A stretch of 64,000 nucleotides of DNA from Pseudoalteromonas sp. CO133X (GCA_004208945.1 SGPE01000030.1:744001-808000), one strand, 5' to 3'; positions 36,452 to 45,078 are shown, counted from the first letter of the stretch. The notes: a model not told the origin generated them from the letters alone. Numbers and translations are program-made.

Positions 36452-37188
36452 CAGCCAACCACCTTACGCCAAAGTAACTTAGGTGAGCGCAGTAACATGC
36501 CAAAGAATAAACGCGTATGCAGCCAAGAAATACCCACATTATCATGTAAGGCTCGAAAGTGAGATACGCCATTTTCGGGGTAGATCACCTGGGTTGGCAA
36601 GAAAGTAACCTTCACACCTTGCCAATATAGTCTAACTAGAATTTCGATATCAAAGTCCATGCGTTTGCCTAACGTCTGTTTAGACATTAATTCTTCAACA
36701 GCCGAAAGTGGATAAACGCGAAAGCCACACATCGAATCGACAATATCAAAGCTTAAAGTTTCAACCCACACCCAAAAATGAGTAATGTAGCGACTTAAAT
36801 AACGGTGTTTTGGCACAGAGCTATCATAAATAGGACAACCACTGATCACATTATTGGGAGCGCAGTGACTTAACTCAATTAACTTTGTAATATCATCGAG
36901 TGAATGCTGGCCATCGGCATCAACTTGAATCGCATGACTAAAGCCCTGCTTATGTGCATACATTAAACCCGTTTGAACAGCCCCGCCCTTACCTTGATTT
37001 TGAGCATGGGTGAGCAAATTTAAAAAATTGTACTCGGCGTCAAGTGCTGAAAATACTTGTTTCGCACTTTCGTCACTGCCATCATCAACCATAATAATCG
37101 GCAGTTGTAATGCCTTTAGCTCATCAAGTACCGCAGCGATAGCATGGGTGTGATTGTAATTTGGAATAACAATACAAAACTGGTTCAT
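36451..37188 (-). CDS. apeJ: Family 2 glycosyltransferase of the aryl polyene cluster (ApeJ-like part)
   Basis: This 245-residue GT2 enzyme has IPNYNH at the start, VDDGSDE and the DxD motif in QVDADGQH. The body lacks the multiple membrane spans of polymerising GTs. It probably transfers a sugar to the pigment-lipid head. Its stop and the acyltransferase start overlap (ATGA). Confidence 0.85.
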   Translation of the reverse strand: MNQFCIVIPNYNHTHAIAAVLDELKALQLPIIMVDDGSDESAKQVFSALDAEYNFLNLLTHAQNQGKGGAVQTGLMYAHKQGFSHAIQVDADGQHSLDDITKLIELSHCAPNNVISGCPIYDSSVPKHRYLSRYITHFWVWVETLSFDIVDSMCGFRVYPLSAVEELMSKQTLGKRMDFDIEILVRLYWQGVKVTFLPTQVIYPENGVSHFRALHDNVGISWLHTRLFFGMLLRSPKLLWRKVVG

Positions 37189-37191
37189 TGT

Positions 37192-37545
37192 TTAATCACA
37201 AAATACGATTCGGCCAGATGCATGCTGACCTTTATCAGAGGAATAACTAAATAAGCATTTGCCTTTTGCATTGCGTTCTAAGCTTAAGTTAACCGTCATA
37301 TCAGGCGTAGTAACCACTTGAAACTTCAATATTTCTAGGTCTTGCACTAAAGAGCCAAAACCAAGGTATTGCTGCGCATATTTAACAGCCCAATCTAACT
37401 GTACGACCCCTGCTAAGATAGGCGCATCAGGAAAGTGCCCCCGAAAATAGTCTAAATCAGCCGTAATCGTTAACGCTAAGCTGACGCTATCTTTTGCTTG
37501 TGATAAAACACTCACCTGTGGCGTAACATTATTCAGACTTGGCAA
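37192..37545 (-). CDS. apeI: FabZ-like dehydratase subunit (ApeI-like)
   Basis: This 117-residue hotdog protein contains YFRGHFPDAPILAGVVQLDWA, the FabZ/FabA motif with the catalytic histidine. It should dehydrate the hydroxyacyl-ACP together with ApeP (27396-27848). It overlaps the ligase stop by 17 bases. Confidence 0.88.
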   Translation of the reverse strand: MPSLNNVTPQVSVLSQAKDSVSLALTITADLDYFRGHFPDAPILAGVVQLDWAVKYAQQYLGFGSLVQDLEILKFQVVTTPDMTVNLSLERNAKGKCLFSYSSDKGQHASGRIVFCD

Positions 37546-38887
37546 AGTACTGCTCCAATATTTTGATGCTTAATTTAGCTTGGCTGTTAAAAGGAAGCGC
37601 ATCGATATAGCGCCATTTACGTGGCAGGCATATGCGTTCAAACCGATTAGATAAATAATTTTGTAAAGTACGGTTTATGATTAGCTTCCCTTGTTTAAGG
37701 CGTTCACTATTTCCATCATCTGTTAATACAACAACAGCACCTATTTGTACTCTTTTCGCAGGTAAGACGACAACTTTAGCCTCTTTCACCCAAGTATGAC
37801 TTATTAAGTAATTTTCTAAATCGTCTAAATTTAGGCGTTTTTCTTCAATTTTAATGGTTCTATCAATACGTCCTAATAATTTAAATTGGCCATTGCTGTG
37901 CACATGTGCCCTGTCATCTAGCGCAAAGCCAGATTGCTCTAGAATATAAGAGTCGAGTATTAAACGACCTTCTTGATTAATTGATAAGTAATTACCGCTA
38001 AAAGGCTGCCATGGAACCTCAACCGCTGCTTGAGTAACTTGCCTATAAGCAATGCCGCCCGTTTCTGTACTACCAAAAACTTGTGTGACTGGACGAGCCA
38101 ATTGATTAAAAAGCGTCTCTGCGTGCTGATTATTTAACGGACCACCCGATGAAAAAAGCCACTTTATGCGTGCTCGCTCGGGTATCAGTACATTGTCTAA
38201 GCATAAGCGTCCAAGCTGTGCGGGGCTCGAAATCAATACAGCTTGTTGGGTCTTTTTCAGCTTTTGCACTATGTGCTCTGGGTACTGGATTTGTGTACTA
38301 TCAATAATGTGCCCTTTCGCCAAAGGCCAAAGTAACCTGAATAACAACCCATAAATATGCTGATGTGACACTGTTGCTAAAAATGTAAATTGCCCCTTTA
38401 AATCAAAGGCCATAGATAACACTGACAGTTCACGATTTAACACGCGCCATGGCTTTACAATCGGCTTGGATTGCCCAGAGGAACCTGAGGTATAAAAAAT
38501 CACCGCGGTGTTTGTAGGCCACTGGAGCTGAGTTAACGGTGTAGGCGCACAAGATGCTTGCTGCTCAAGGTTCGTAATAGAAAACTGCGTATCTAAATCT
38601 GCAGTATCTCCTGCAAATACAGGGGCTTGAGCCAACAACAAGCGTAATGTTTCAGGTTGTCCATTGGGCGGTAAAATGACATTATGCCCAGCACAAGCAA
38701 GTGCAAACAACCGAACAGCAAATTGATAAGTATCAGGGTGAAATAAAACAACATGACATGGGCTTTTTAACGTATGTAATTTCGCTTTAAAGGCCGCTAT
38801 GTCAGCAAAAAATTGCTGGTGGTTAACGATTTTATCTGAGACAACAAAAGCACCGTTTGGGTGAAATTGTAAGTTATTAGCCAACAT
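37529..38887 (-). CDS. apeH: AMP-forming acyl ligase (ApeH-like)
   Basis: This 452-residue adenylate-forming enzyme has the nucleotide loop FYTSGSSGQSKP, FGSTETGG and DDRAHVHSNGQFKLLGRIDRTIKIEEKRL with the C-terminal hinge. In aryl polyene pathways this ligase activates the aromatic starter acid, here presumably a hydroxycinnamate or hydroxybenzoate, for transfer to an ACP. It overlaps the COG4648 gene upstream and the dehydratase downstream. Confidence 0.88.
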   Translation of the reverse strand: MLANNLQFHPNGAFVVSDKIVNHQQFFADIAAFKAKLHTLKSPCHVVLFHPDTYQFAVRLFALACAGHNVILPPNGQPETLRLLLAQAPVFAGDTADLDTQFSITNLEQQASCAPTPLTQLQWPTNTAVIFYTSGSSGQSKPIVKPWRVLNRELSVLSMAFDLKGQFTFLATVSHQHIYGLLFRLLWPLAKGHIIDSTQIQYPEHIVQKLKKTQQAVLISSPAQLGRLCLDNVLIPERARIKWLFSSGGPLNNQHAETLFNQLARPVTQVFGSTETGGIAYRQVTQAAVEVPWQPFSGNYLSINQEGRLILDSYILEQSGFALDDRAHVHSNGQFKLLGRIDRTIKIEEKRLNLDDLENYLISHTWVKEAKVVVLPAKRVQIGAVVVLTDDGNSERLKQGKLIINRTLQNYLSNRFERICLPRKWRYIDALPFNSQAKLSIKILEQYFAKSE

Positions 38888-39440
38888 TATTTTTTACCTT
38901 TTGTCGGATCAACCACTCAACTAGCATTAAACCAGCGATAAGTATGTATGCGATTAAACCATTGTAAAGCGTCCACACTGATAACGAGGTGAATAGACAT
39001 GTATATAAAGCCACTGAGGCGTTAAGCAGGAAAAATACACTCCATACTTTCGTCACTTGACGCGTGTAACGTACACCGTTTTCATCGAGCTCACCTTCCT
39101 TTAACCGCGCTAAACTCTCAATGACTGGAGGCCCCTTTTTTAGCGAATATAAAAAAGTAGCTGCCATGACGCTGTTAATAATCACAGGATAAAGCTTTAA
39201 TCCTAATTCGCTATTAAAAACCTGTGTTACCACTAACGCCACAATTGCTAGTAAAGAGGCTGGTTTTATCCATGGCATTTTATTCGCTAAGCGCTTGCTA
39301 AGTATCAATCGTAAAATTAATAAAGCAATCAGTACTAGACTAACCTGCTTAATTGAACTGTGCTGCAAACCAAAATACACAATGAATGGGTATAAAGATA
39401 AGCCGATGATAATTAACGTAGTGGTAATTGCTTTAAGCAT
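38877..39440 (-). CDS. apeG: COG4648 membrane protein (ApeG-like)
   Basis: This 187-residue integral membrane protein has about five to six hydrophobic helices, some in pairs with short loops. Small COG4648 proteins occur in nearly all aryl polyene clusters, always next to the carrier proteins and the ligase; function is unknown. It starts nine bases after the second ACP stop and overlaps the ligase start by 11 bases. Confidence 0.78.
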   Translation of the reverse strand: MLKAITTTLIIIGLSLYPFIVYFGLQHSSIKQVSLVLIALLILRLILSKRLANKMPWIKPASLLAIVALVVTQVFNSELGLKLYPVIINSVMAATFLYSLKKGPPVIESLARLKEGELDENGVRYTRQVTKVWSVFFLLNASVALYTCLFTSLSVWTLYNGLIAYILIAGLMLVEWLIRQKVKNNVG

Positions 39441-39449
39441 GTTGCTAAA

Positions 39450-39695
39450 TTAAGAAACTAGTTTTTCTACTTCGCTAACAACATCTTGCACTGTGCGTAC
39501 TTGCTTAAACGCATCCGGCTCAATTTTTTTACCCGTAATTTCGCGTAATTTAACGACCAAATCAACAGCATCAATACTATCAAGGTCAAGATCTTGATAT
39601 AAATTTGCATCAAGGCTGATGTCATCAGCATCGATTTCAAACTCATCAACTAAAATGCCCTGTAAAACGGTGTAAATTTCGGCAGCGGTTTTCAT
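39450..39695 (-). CDS. apeF: Acyl carrier protein (ApeF-like)
   Basis: This 81-residue acyl carrier protein has the phosphopantetheine serine in DLDLDSIDAVDL and the four-helix pattern. It is one of two carriers that hold the growing chain. I place the start at the ATG with AGGAA upstream rather than at the longer open frame that begins 21 codons earlier. Confidence 0.92.
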   Translation of the reverse strand: MKTAAEIYTVLQGILVDEFEIDADDISLDANLYQDLDLDSIDAVDLVVKLREITGKKIEPDAFKQVRTVQDVVSEVEKLVS

Positions 39696-39720
39696 GCTTT
39701 TTCCTACTTCTAAGTCTATA

Positions 39721-39978
39721 TTACGATTTGTTTTGATTAATAAAATCAGCAAGTGCATCTACTGAAGCAAAATGCGCTTTTGTTTGTTCAGAGTTAGCGT
39801 CAATTTTCACATTAAACTCTTTCTTGATAGCTAAACCTAGTTCAAGCGCATCAATACTATCCAGCCCTAAACCATCAACGAATAACGGTTGGTCATTCTC
39901 GATATCATCAATGCTAATGTCTTCAAGGTCTAAGCTGCTAATGATTAATTGTTTTATTTGATTCTTTAGTTCAGTCAT
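39721..39978 (-). CDS. apeE: Acyl carrier protein (ApeE-like)
   Basis: This 85-residue acyl carrier protein has the attachment serine in GLGLDSIDALEL. It lies just upstream of the second carrier, with 25 bases between them, and overlaps the acyltransferase stop by four bases. Both ACPs are expected to interact with the ketosynthases and dehydratases of the cluster. Confidence 0.92.
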   Translation of the reverse strand: MTELKNQIKQLIISSLDLEDISIDDIENDQPLFVDGLGLDSIDALELGLAIKKEFNVKIDANSEQTKAHFASVDALADFINQNKS

Positions 39979-40751
39979 AGTTGCCTGAGTTCCTCTGTAA
40001 AATAATGCTGTAAATCACGGGTTAATTGTCGCGCTTGCATTGCAGGTTGCTCACCTTTAAATGAGTCTGTGTATGTAAATTGTTGATTAGCAAAACGCAT
40101 CATAAAATGTGCTTTTGTGGGAGCAACTTTATACCAAGGTGTGTCTTTAGTTAGTGTACTTGGTTTCATGCTAATCATTACCGTCGTTATGGGTGCTCGA
40201 CAACGCGTCGCAATATTTGCCGCACCGCGTTTGAATTTTAATGGTTCGTTAGGCGTTGTTCTCGTTCCTTCAGGAAAAATAATTAAATTATGACCTGATG
40301 AGAGTGACGCCGCACATTCCTCTAATAACTCTTGTGGATCTTCGTTACTAATATAACCCGTTCCCTTTATAACTCCACGCATAAACGGGTTTTTAAATAA
40401 ATGTGCTTTAACGACACAATCTGCATTTTTAATGACTGATATGAGCACTACGACATCAATCAAAGATGGATGATTAGCCAACACGAGTTGACCTTTAAGT
40501 TGTTTAAAACGCGCCCTATCATGCACAGAAAAATGAATAGCGCCTGTGTAGTGCATTAAAGCAACAAAAAACTTAAATGTGTAATGCACTGTGATACGTG
40601 CTTTTTGCTTTTGTTTAAGGGCCGAGGGCTCAATACAACGCTGCAACGGAAATACCAGCAAAGTTAAAACAATGCCACCAATACCGAAAACAGTAAAACA
40701 AAGCCCTGTTGCAAAGATACGCCACGCTTTGCCCAGTGAGTTAATGAGCAT
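39975..40751 (-). CDS. apeD: PlsC-type 1-acylglycerol-phosphate acyltransferase-like protein (ApeD-like)
   Basis: This membrane acyltransferase of about 258 residues has an N-terminal helix, the LANHPSLIDVVVL motif (HX4D) and FPEGTRT. It is the second acyltransferase of the cluster and is expected to help build the lipid anchor of the polyene. The chosen ATG overlaps the chain-length factor stop by 11 bases; the frame is open 25 codons further upstream within that gene. Confidence 0.85.
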   Translation of the reverse strand: MLINSLGKAWRIFATGLCFTVFGIGGIVLTLLVFPLQRCIEPSALKQKQKARITVHYTFKFFVALMHYTGAIHFSVHDRARFKQLKGQLVLANHPSLIDVVVLISVIKNADCVVKAHLFKNPFMRGVIKGTGYISNEDPQELLEECAASLSSGHNLIIFPEGTRTTPNEPLKFKRGAANIATRCRAPITTVMISMKPSTLTKDTPWYKVAPTKAHFMMRFANQQFTYTDSFKGEQPAMQARQLTRDLQHYFTEELRQL

Positions 40752-41451
40752 GGTATTGAAGCATCCAAGCCGACTGTTGATGTACAAGCACTGTTTTCGG
40801 TTCCTTGCGAATAAACGCATCTGCAAGTTGTACGCTCAATGGTAAACAATCACAAGAATGAGACACATCATGATTTGATAACTTGTTTAGTTCAAAATAT
40901 GCATCGTTACCAAGTTGTGTTGAAAGCATAAACGACACACTATGATCAATCTGCAACTCATCTGCAAAGCAAAGGTATTCCTCAGGTAGCACACTGTCTG
41001 TATGGTTGATTAAAATTTGACTTTCAAGACCTGATTTGACGCGGGCATAGCCATCTGTAATCGCATCAATGATACTCTCTGCACCGCCGGCAATAGCATT
41101 CATTGCTGCTCTGTTTTGACCCGTTATCGAGAAAATCCCCGTCGTCGCATTATGCACACTTAACCCGAACGCAGTCGGAGATAAAGGCGCTTGTTCAACA
41201 AGGGTGTTAAGTAACTTAGCTGTTTTAGGCAAGTCACCATGACGTGATGAAAAATTTACAGCAACCTGGGAATGTTCGGCTTGTGCACTACGTAGGGTAT
41301 GCAATGCCATTTTCATGTAAGGGCTTAACCTACGGCGTTGCATGGCAGGGATCCAGCTTAAATCAAGTTCGCTGGAGCTTGGTACTAATCGTTCAGGTAT
41401 TTGTTGCCCGGGTGCAACCCATAAACACACATTATTAACAACAAATTTCAC
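40741..41451 (-). CDS. apeC: Ketosynthase-like chain-length factor, N-terminal domain only (ApeC-like)
   Basis: This 236-residue protein resembles the N-terminal half of ketosynthases (beta-ketoacyl synthase, N-terminal type 2) but has no active-site cysteine in the equivalent region (GLSVHNATTGIFS). This matches ApeC, the short chain-length partner that pairs with ApeO. It is the first gene of the 19-gene unit and starts at a GTG. Together with apeO it should form the elongating ketosynthase complex. Confidence 0.85.
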   Translation of the reverse strand: MKFVVNNVCLWVAPGQQIPERLVPSSSELDLSWIPAMQRRRLSPYMKMALHTLRSAQAEHSQVAVNFSSRHGDLPKTAKLLNTLVEQAPLSPTAFGLSVHNATTGIFSITGQNRAAMNAIAGGAESIIDAITDGYARVKSGLESQILINHTDSVLPEEYLCFADELQIDHSVSFMLSTQLGNDAYFELNKLSNHDVSHSCDCLPLSVQLADAFIRKEPKTVLVHQQSAWMLQYHAH

Positions 41452-41517
41452 AAACGTTTATTCTTTTAGCGCTAATCGATTGCTAATTTTACCCATTGTC
41501 CACAAAAAAGTAAAACT

Positions 41518-41551
41518 TTGACACTTAATTGTAACCAGAATTAAGTGTCAA
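41518..41551 (-). terminator. Perfect 13-base inverted repeat, terminator-like, upstream of the aryl polyene cluster
   Basis: TTGACACTTAATT and AATTAAGTGTCAA pair perfectly around an eight-base loop. Read on the minus strand it follows the DHDPS-like gene by seven bases and is followed by a T-rich tract (GTTTTACTTTTTT), so it probably ends that transcript. It also sits about 70 bases before the first aryl polyene gene, so an operator role is possible. Confidence 0.6.
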
Positions 41552-41558
41552 TTCAGTT

Positions 41559-42473
41559 TTATCGTAAGATAACCGCTTTTTCGTCTAAAAGTTGAGCTTT
41601 ATCGCCTACAATATCAGCAACATTAAGCTCATTAATAAGGCGTTGACCAAGCGTTTGTTGTGCTTGCGTTAACGGCACATAAGGTAAACGGAAAACGCTA
41701 TTTACTGCGCCGGTCATCATTAAGGCAGTATTAATTGCAATTGGGTTTGGCTCACAGAATAACCACTGCATTAACGGCTGTAACTGAGTGTTAAGAGTAT
41801 CGTTTTTGTTATCCATTAACTGACGGAACAAGCCTGGAATTAAGTTGGAAGTTACTGAAATAACACCATGAGCATTATGGGTATGGCGAGCATCATGACT
41901 TTCATCATCATTACCTGACCAACACGCAATACCTTGTTGTTCATAATGGGCGATTCGCTCATTTCCACCACACTCTTTGACACCAATAAAATTTTCATGC
42001 GCTGCTAAAGGTTCGATAATATCAGGCGTTAGATCTTGGCCTGTGCGGCCAGCCACGTTATAGATAAACGCAGGGCCGATATCTAATAAACGTTTAAAGT
42101 GCTCTTTCACCCCAAGAAGAGAAGTACGACCATAATATGGATTAATTTGCAGCGCTGCATCCATACCCGTTGCAAAGCCATATTCGGTAGCTTTAATAGC
42201 TTCACGGGTATTATTACTACCTGTGTTACCTATAATGACTAGACGATCTGAAAATTTACTTACACTATGTGCAATAAGCATCAAGTGCTCTTCCCAATTC
42301 ATTAGTTGGCCTTCACCTGTGGTACCACCAACAATAATCCCATCGACTCCTGCTGAAATTTGTTGTTCAACAAGCTCATCGTAACAAGCCAGATCAATAT
42401 CACCGTTGTTGAGATAAGGTGTTTTAATTGCTGTGATCAAACTTGCTTGTTTAATTGTTTCTAGGCTGCGCAT
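41559..42473 (-). CDS. Dihydrodipicolinate synthase-like protein, similar to plant DHDPS
   Basis: This protein of about 304 residues is a DapA/NAL-family TIM barrel. The Schiff-base lysine is in GVKECGG, the tyrosine of the proton relay in IYNVAGRTGQD, and GGTTGEGQ binds pyruvate. Several long blocks (ITAIKTPYL, GNTGSNNTREAIKATE, INPYYGRTSL, WSGNDDESHDAR, GVISVTSNLIPGL, EPNPIAINTALM, FRLPYVPL) resemble plant chloroplast DHDPS more than E. coli DapA. If active it condenses pyruvate with aspartate semialdehyde in lysine synthesis. The start is not supported by a ribosome site; a longer frame adds 23 residues. Confidence 0.82.
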   Translation of the reverse strand: MRSLETIKQASLITAIKTPYLNNGDIDLACYDELVEQQISAGVDGIIVGGTTGEGQLMNWEEHLMLIAHSVSKFSDRLVIIGNTGSNNTREAIKATEYGFATGMDAALQINPYYGRTSLLGVKEHFKRLLDIGPAFIYNVAGRTGQDLTPDIIEPLAAHENFIGVKECGGNERIAHYEQQGIACWSGNDDESHDARHTHNAHGVISVTSNLIPGLFRQLMDNKNDTLNTQLQPLMQWLFCEPNPIAINTALMMTGAVNSVFRLPYVPLTQAQQTLGQRLINELNVADIVGDKAQLLDEKAVILR

Positions 42474-42633
42474 AACTATTTTTATGTTTGGAAAATTTGC
42501 GCTAGTTGTAACATAAATGCAGGCATTTTCCGAGTAGTACATGCTAATAAATAAAAATACTTGATAAAATGTTTAGGGTAAGCCAGAATTCATTACTGTA
42601 TAAATAAACAGTATTTATTGCGAGTGATTGATA

Positions 42634-43287
42634 ATGCAACTTTCAAAATTTTTGGCTAATTACTTTTACACCACAGAGGAGCTTTGTCATGCACTATCAA
42701 TTGATGAAGAAACACTAACTGATTGGCAACAAAAAGGGCTATTCCCAAAACCAAGTTACTGCTTACAAAGCCAATTAGAATGCAGCTCTTACTCAGGTAT
42801 TTATCAATGTGAGGAATATCAAGACTTTTATCCTCGTGGTGCGTCTAGCTGGGGACAGCACATTATTAAACATGATGTAAAATCATCATGCCAAGCCTTC
42901 AATCATTTTGCTCAACAATATTCGACTCAACTTAGTAAACTGGCCGAGCAAGGTTACGCCCTTAATGAAGACTTATTTGGTTCTGAGATTGACGAACATT
43001 TGCAACAAGTTTGGCAGCAGTTTTTATGCAGCAAATATGGGGTATTAACCCAAAATGGGTTGATTGAAGAAGCCGTGCAACTTGATGTAGCAAAGCTACT
43101 CATTGATGATATTACCGAACTTCGTACGAAAACAGGCTTAACAGTCGATGAGCGCCAAGCACTTCACAAAGCTTTAAAACTTATGAACAAAGCATTGAGT
43201 CACGGTACTGGCAACGAAGGTAAAAACACCCTGCGTCACAAATATATTGAAGAAGTTGTCTGCAAATATGATCTATCTGTAAAATAA
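42634..43287 (+). CDS. DUF6058 family protein with MerR-like N-terminus
   Basis: The protein of 217 residues begins with a segment (about residues 12-40, YTTEELCHALSIDEETLTDW) that looks like a MerR-type helix-turn-helix. The rest is cysteine-containing (CLQSQLECSSYSGIYQCEEYQDF) and helical, as in DUF6058 proteins, which turn up near natural product genes. It is divergent from the DHDPS-like gene. Function is unknown; gene regulation is a guess. The ATG is chosen over a TTG two codons upstream. Confidence 0.65.
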   Translation: MQLSKFLANYFYTTEELCHALSIDEETLTDWQQKGLFPKPSYCLQSQLECSSYSGIYQCEEYQDFYPRGASSWGQHIIKHDVKSSCQAFNHFAQQYSTQLSKLAEQGYALNEDLFGSEIDEHLQQVWQQFLCSKYGVLTQNGLIEEAVQLDVAKLLIDDITELRTKTGLTVDERQALHKALKLMNKALSHGTGNEGKNTLRHKYIEEVVCKYDLSVK

Positions 43288-43289
43288 AC

Positions 43290-43311
43290 TAAGCCGCCAA
43301 ATGGCGGCTTA
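43290..43311. terminator. Bidirectional terminator-like hairpin
   Basis: TAAGCCGCC and GGCGGCTTA form a perfect nine-base stem around AAAT between two convergent genes. T-runs on both sides are weak. Confidence 0.65.
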
Positions 43312-43321
43312 ACCTTATTAT

Positions 43322-44137
43322 TTATTGATCCCACTGTGGTGCAAAATCAGGGTTCGCTAAACGTTTGTTTTGATCTAACGCATTAATTCTATCTATGTCT
43401 TCATGATCAAGTTTCACTGAATCATCAAAATTATCAGCCAAATTTTCTCGCTTAGTTGATGAAGGAATTGTCGTCATCTCATTTGCATTTACCCAAGCAA
43501 GTACGATTTGCGCAGGTGTGGCGTTATGTTTTTTCGCTATATCCAATATCACATCGTCTTTGAGGGCTTCACCTACGGCAAACGGCATATAGGCTGTAAC
43601 ATGGATATCATGTTGTCCACAAAAAGCACGCAATTTAGTATTGGTAAGATACGGATGAACTTCAATTTGATTGGTAAAAATTTCTCTCGCGTCGAGCGTT
43701 TGCATCGCCTCTTTTAAGTTGGCAATGGTAAAGTTTGAAACACCAATGTGTTTTGCTAAACCAAGTTCTTTTACTTTTTTGAGCTCAGTTAAATATTCAC
43801 TCATTTTTTCTCCATTACTGGGAGAAGGCCAGTGAATAAGTAACAAATCAACATAATCTAGTTGAAGCTTTTCAAGGCTCTGTTTAACACTATCAACAAA
43901 CTTGGCTTTGTTTAGTTTGTCATTCCAGACCTTGGTAGTAATAAAAATTTCACTGCGGGGCACAGAGCTGTCTTTAATTGCTTTACCGACTTGCTCTTCA
44001 TTACCATAAATTTGCGCTGTATCTATGTGTCTAAAGCCAATATCAAGCGCCATTTGAACTGAATTGTAAGCTGTCTTTCCTTCTAGGCGAAATGTACCAA
44101 TACCTAAATCTGGCATTTCAATAACATGTTGTGACAT
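43322..44137 (-). CDS. Aldo/keto reductase (DkgA/DkgB-like)
   Basis: This 271-residue TIM-barrel reductase carries the full tetrad: aspartate and tyrosine in HIDTAQIYGNE, lysine in ITTKVW and histidine in LLIHWPSP. It has the NADPH-binding C-terminal segment IPSSTKRENL. Length and motifs match 2,5-diketo-D-gluconate reductase-type enzymes, which reduce many small aldehydes and ketones. No operon partner is seen. Confidence 0.88.
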   Translation of the reverse strand: MSQHVIEMPDLGIGTFRLEGKTAYNSVQMALDIGFRHIDTAQIYGNEEQVGKAIKDSSVPRSEIFITTKVWNDKLNKAKFVDSVKQSLEKLQLDYVDLLLIHWPSPSNGEKMSEYLTELKKVKELGLAKHIGVSNFTIANLKEAMQTLDAREIFTNQIEVHPYLTNTKLRAFCGQHDIHVTAYMPFAVGEALKDDVILDIAKKHNATPAQIVLAWVNANEMTTIPSSTKRENLADNFDDSVKLDHEDIDRINALDQNKRLANPDFAPQWDQ

Positions 44138-44350
44138 AACCTCTCCTTTTGAAGTAATTCGTTATAAGCTTACTTACTTCACTGAGGCCAAATTTTAGAG
44201 TTTCAAGGAGGGATTTAAAATAAGTTAACTTAACAGGAAATTATTCACCGTAAATAAGTACTTCCTAAATTGCTCAAGATTACCTATAAACATGTATATA
44301 GATAATACACACGCCCTCATTGGGAGTTTAATACACCTCTATTTATTAAA

Positions 44351-44617
44351 TTAGTCTAAGTGCTCATAGTGACCGCGGTACACTTCAAAGGTTTTCACTA
44401 CCGTATGCTGCTCTTTAGTGAGATTATCAAACCAAGTATCAAAACGCTCATCATCATCCTGCTCACCCAGAGCAAGGTACTGTGCTAAGAGTTCAATTAT
44501 CTCATTGTGACTGAAGCTTAAAGTATCGACATGGCTCGCAAGTGTCGAATGATCTTTATCACGAAGCGTATTCATTACATTTTGGTCCAATTGCTCAGTT
44601 TGAATTTCATCGTTCAC
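44351..44617 (-). CDS. Small acidic hypothetical protein
   Basis: This 88-residue protein is acidic, soluble and mostly predicted helical, with no recognisable domain. The GTG start is chosen because AAGGAG lies eight bases upstream; an ATG 11 codons further upstream lacks one. Nothing in the surroundings suggests a role. Confidence 0.55.
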   Translation of the reverse strand: MNDEIQTEQLDQNVMNTLRDKDHSTLASHVDTLSFSHNEIIELLAQYLALGEQDDDERFDTWFDNLTKEQHTVVKTFEVYRGHYEHLD

Positions 44618-44794
44618 TGCCTTACTCCTTCTTATAATATGAGCACACATACCTAGTTATAACAGCCTTATTAACAATAGCCAGCTTTTTGAATTTAAGT
44701 GGTCAGAGTTTGTTCAGACTGGCTAAAATCGAACCATAAACATTAAATAAGAATTATTTTTATCTTGATCATAGTAATGTGAACGATTACCATT

Positions 44795-44807
44795 TGATAC
44801 ATTATCA
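44795..44807. promoter_or_regulatory. Candidate Zur-type operator upstream of rpmE2-rpmJ2
   Basis: TGATA-CAT-TATCA is an exact inverted repeat about 20 bases before the rpmE2 start, AT-rich like Zur boxes, and the operon it precedes is a classical Zur target. The match to the Zur consensus is only partial. Confidence 0.4.
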
Positions 44808-44826
44808 CATAGCAAAAGGTTATATA

Positions 44827-45078
44827 ATGAAACCGAATATACACCCTGATTACCAGCAAGTCGCCTTTCATGATACAGCAGCAGATAGCTACTTTATTAT
44901 AGGTTCAACAATTAAAACATCGCGAACAGTAGAGCTTGAAGGCAAGACCTACCCCTATGTGCCTATCGATGTATCGAGTGACTCACACCCTTTTTATACT
45001 GGTAAACAAAAAGCTGTAGCAAGTGATGGTCGAGTTGCTGCGTTTAATCGCCGATTTAAAAATTTAGCGAGCAAATAA
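44827..45078 (+). CDS. rpmE2: Type B 50S ribosomal protein L31 (zinc-independent)
   Basis: The protein of 83 residues begins MKPNIHPDYQQVAFHDT and contains VELEGKTYPYVPIDVSS and HPFYTGKQK, the layout of L31 type B (YkgM). It has none of the zinc-binding cysteines of the C+ form. Such paralogues replace the zinc form under zinc shortage and free its metal. The start is the ATG; a longer upstream frame begins 16 codons earlier without support. It is followed by the L36 paralogue after 12 bases. Confidence 0.92.
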   Translation: MKPNIHPDYQQVAFHDTAADSYFIIGSTIKTSRTVELEGKTYPYVPIDVSSDSHPFYTGKQKAVASDGRVAAFNRRFKNLASK

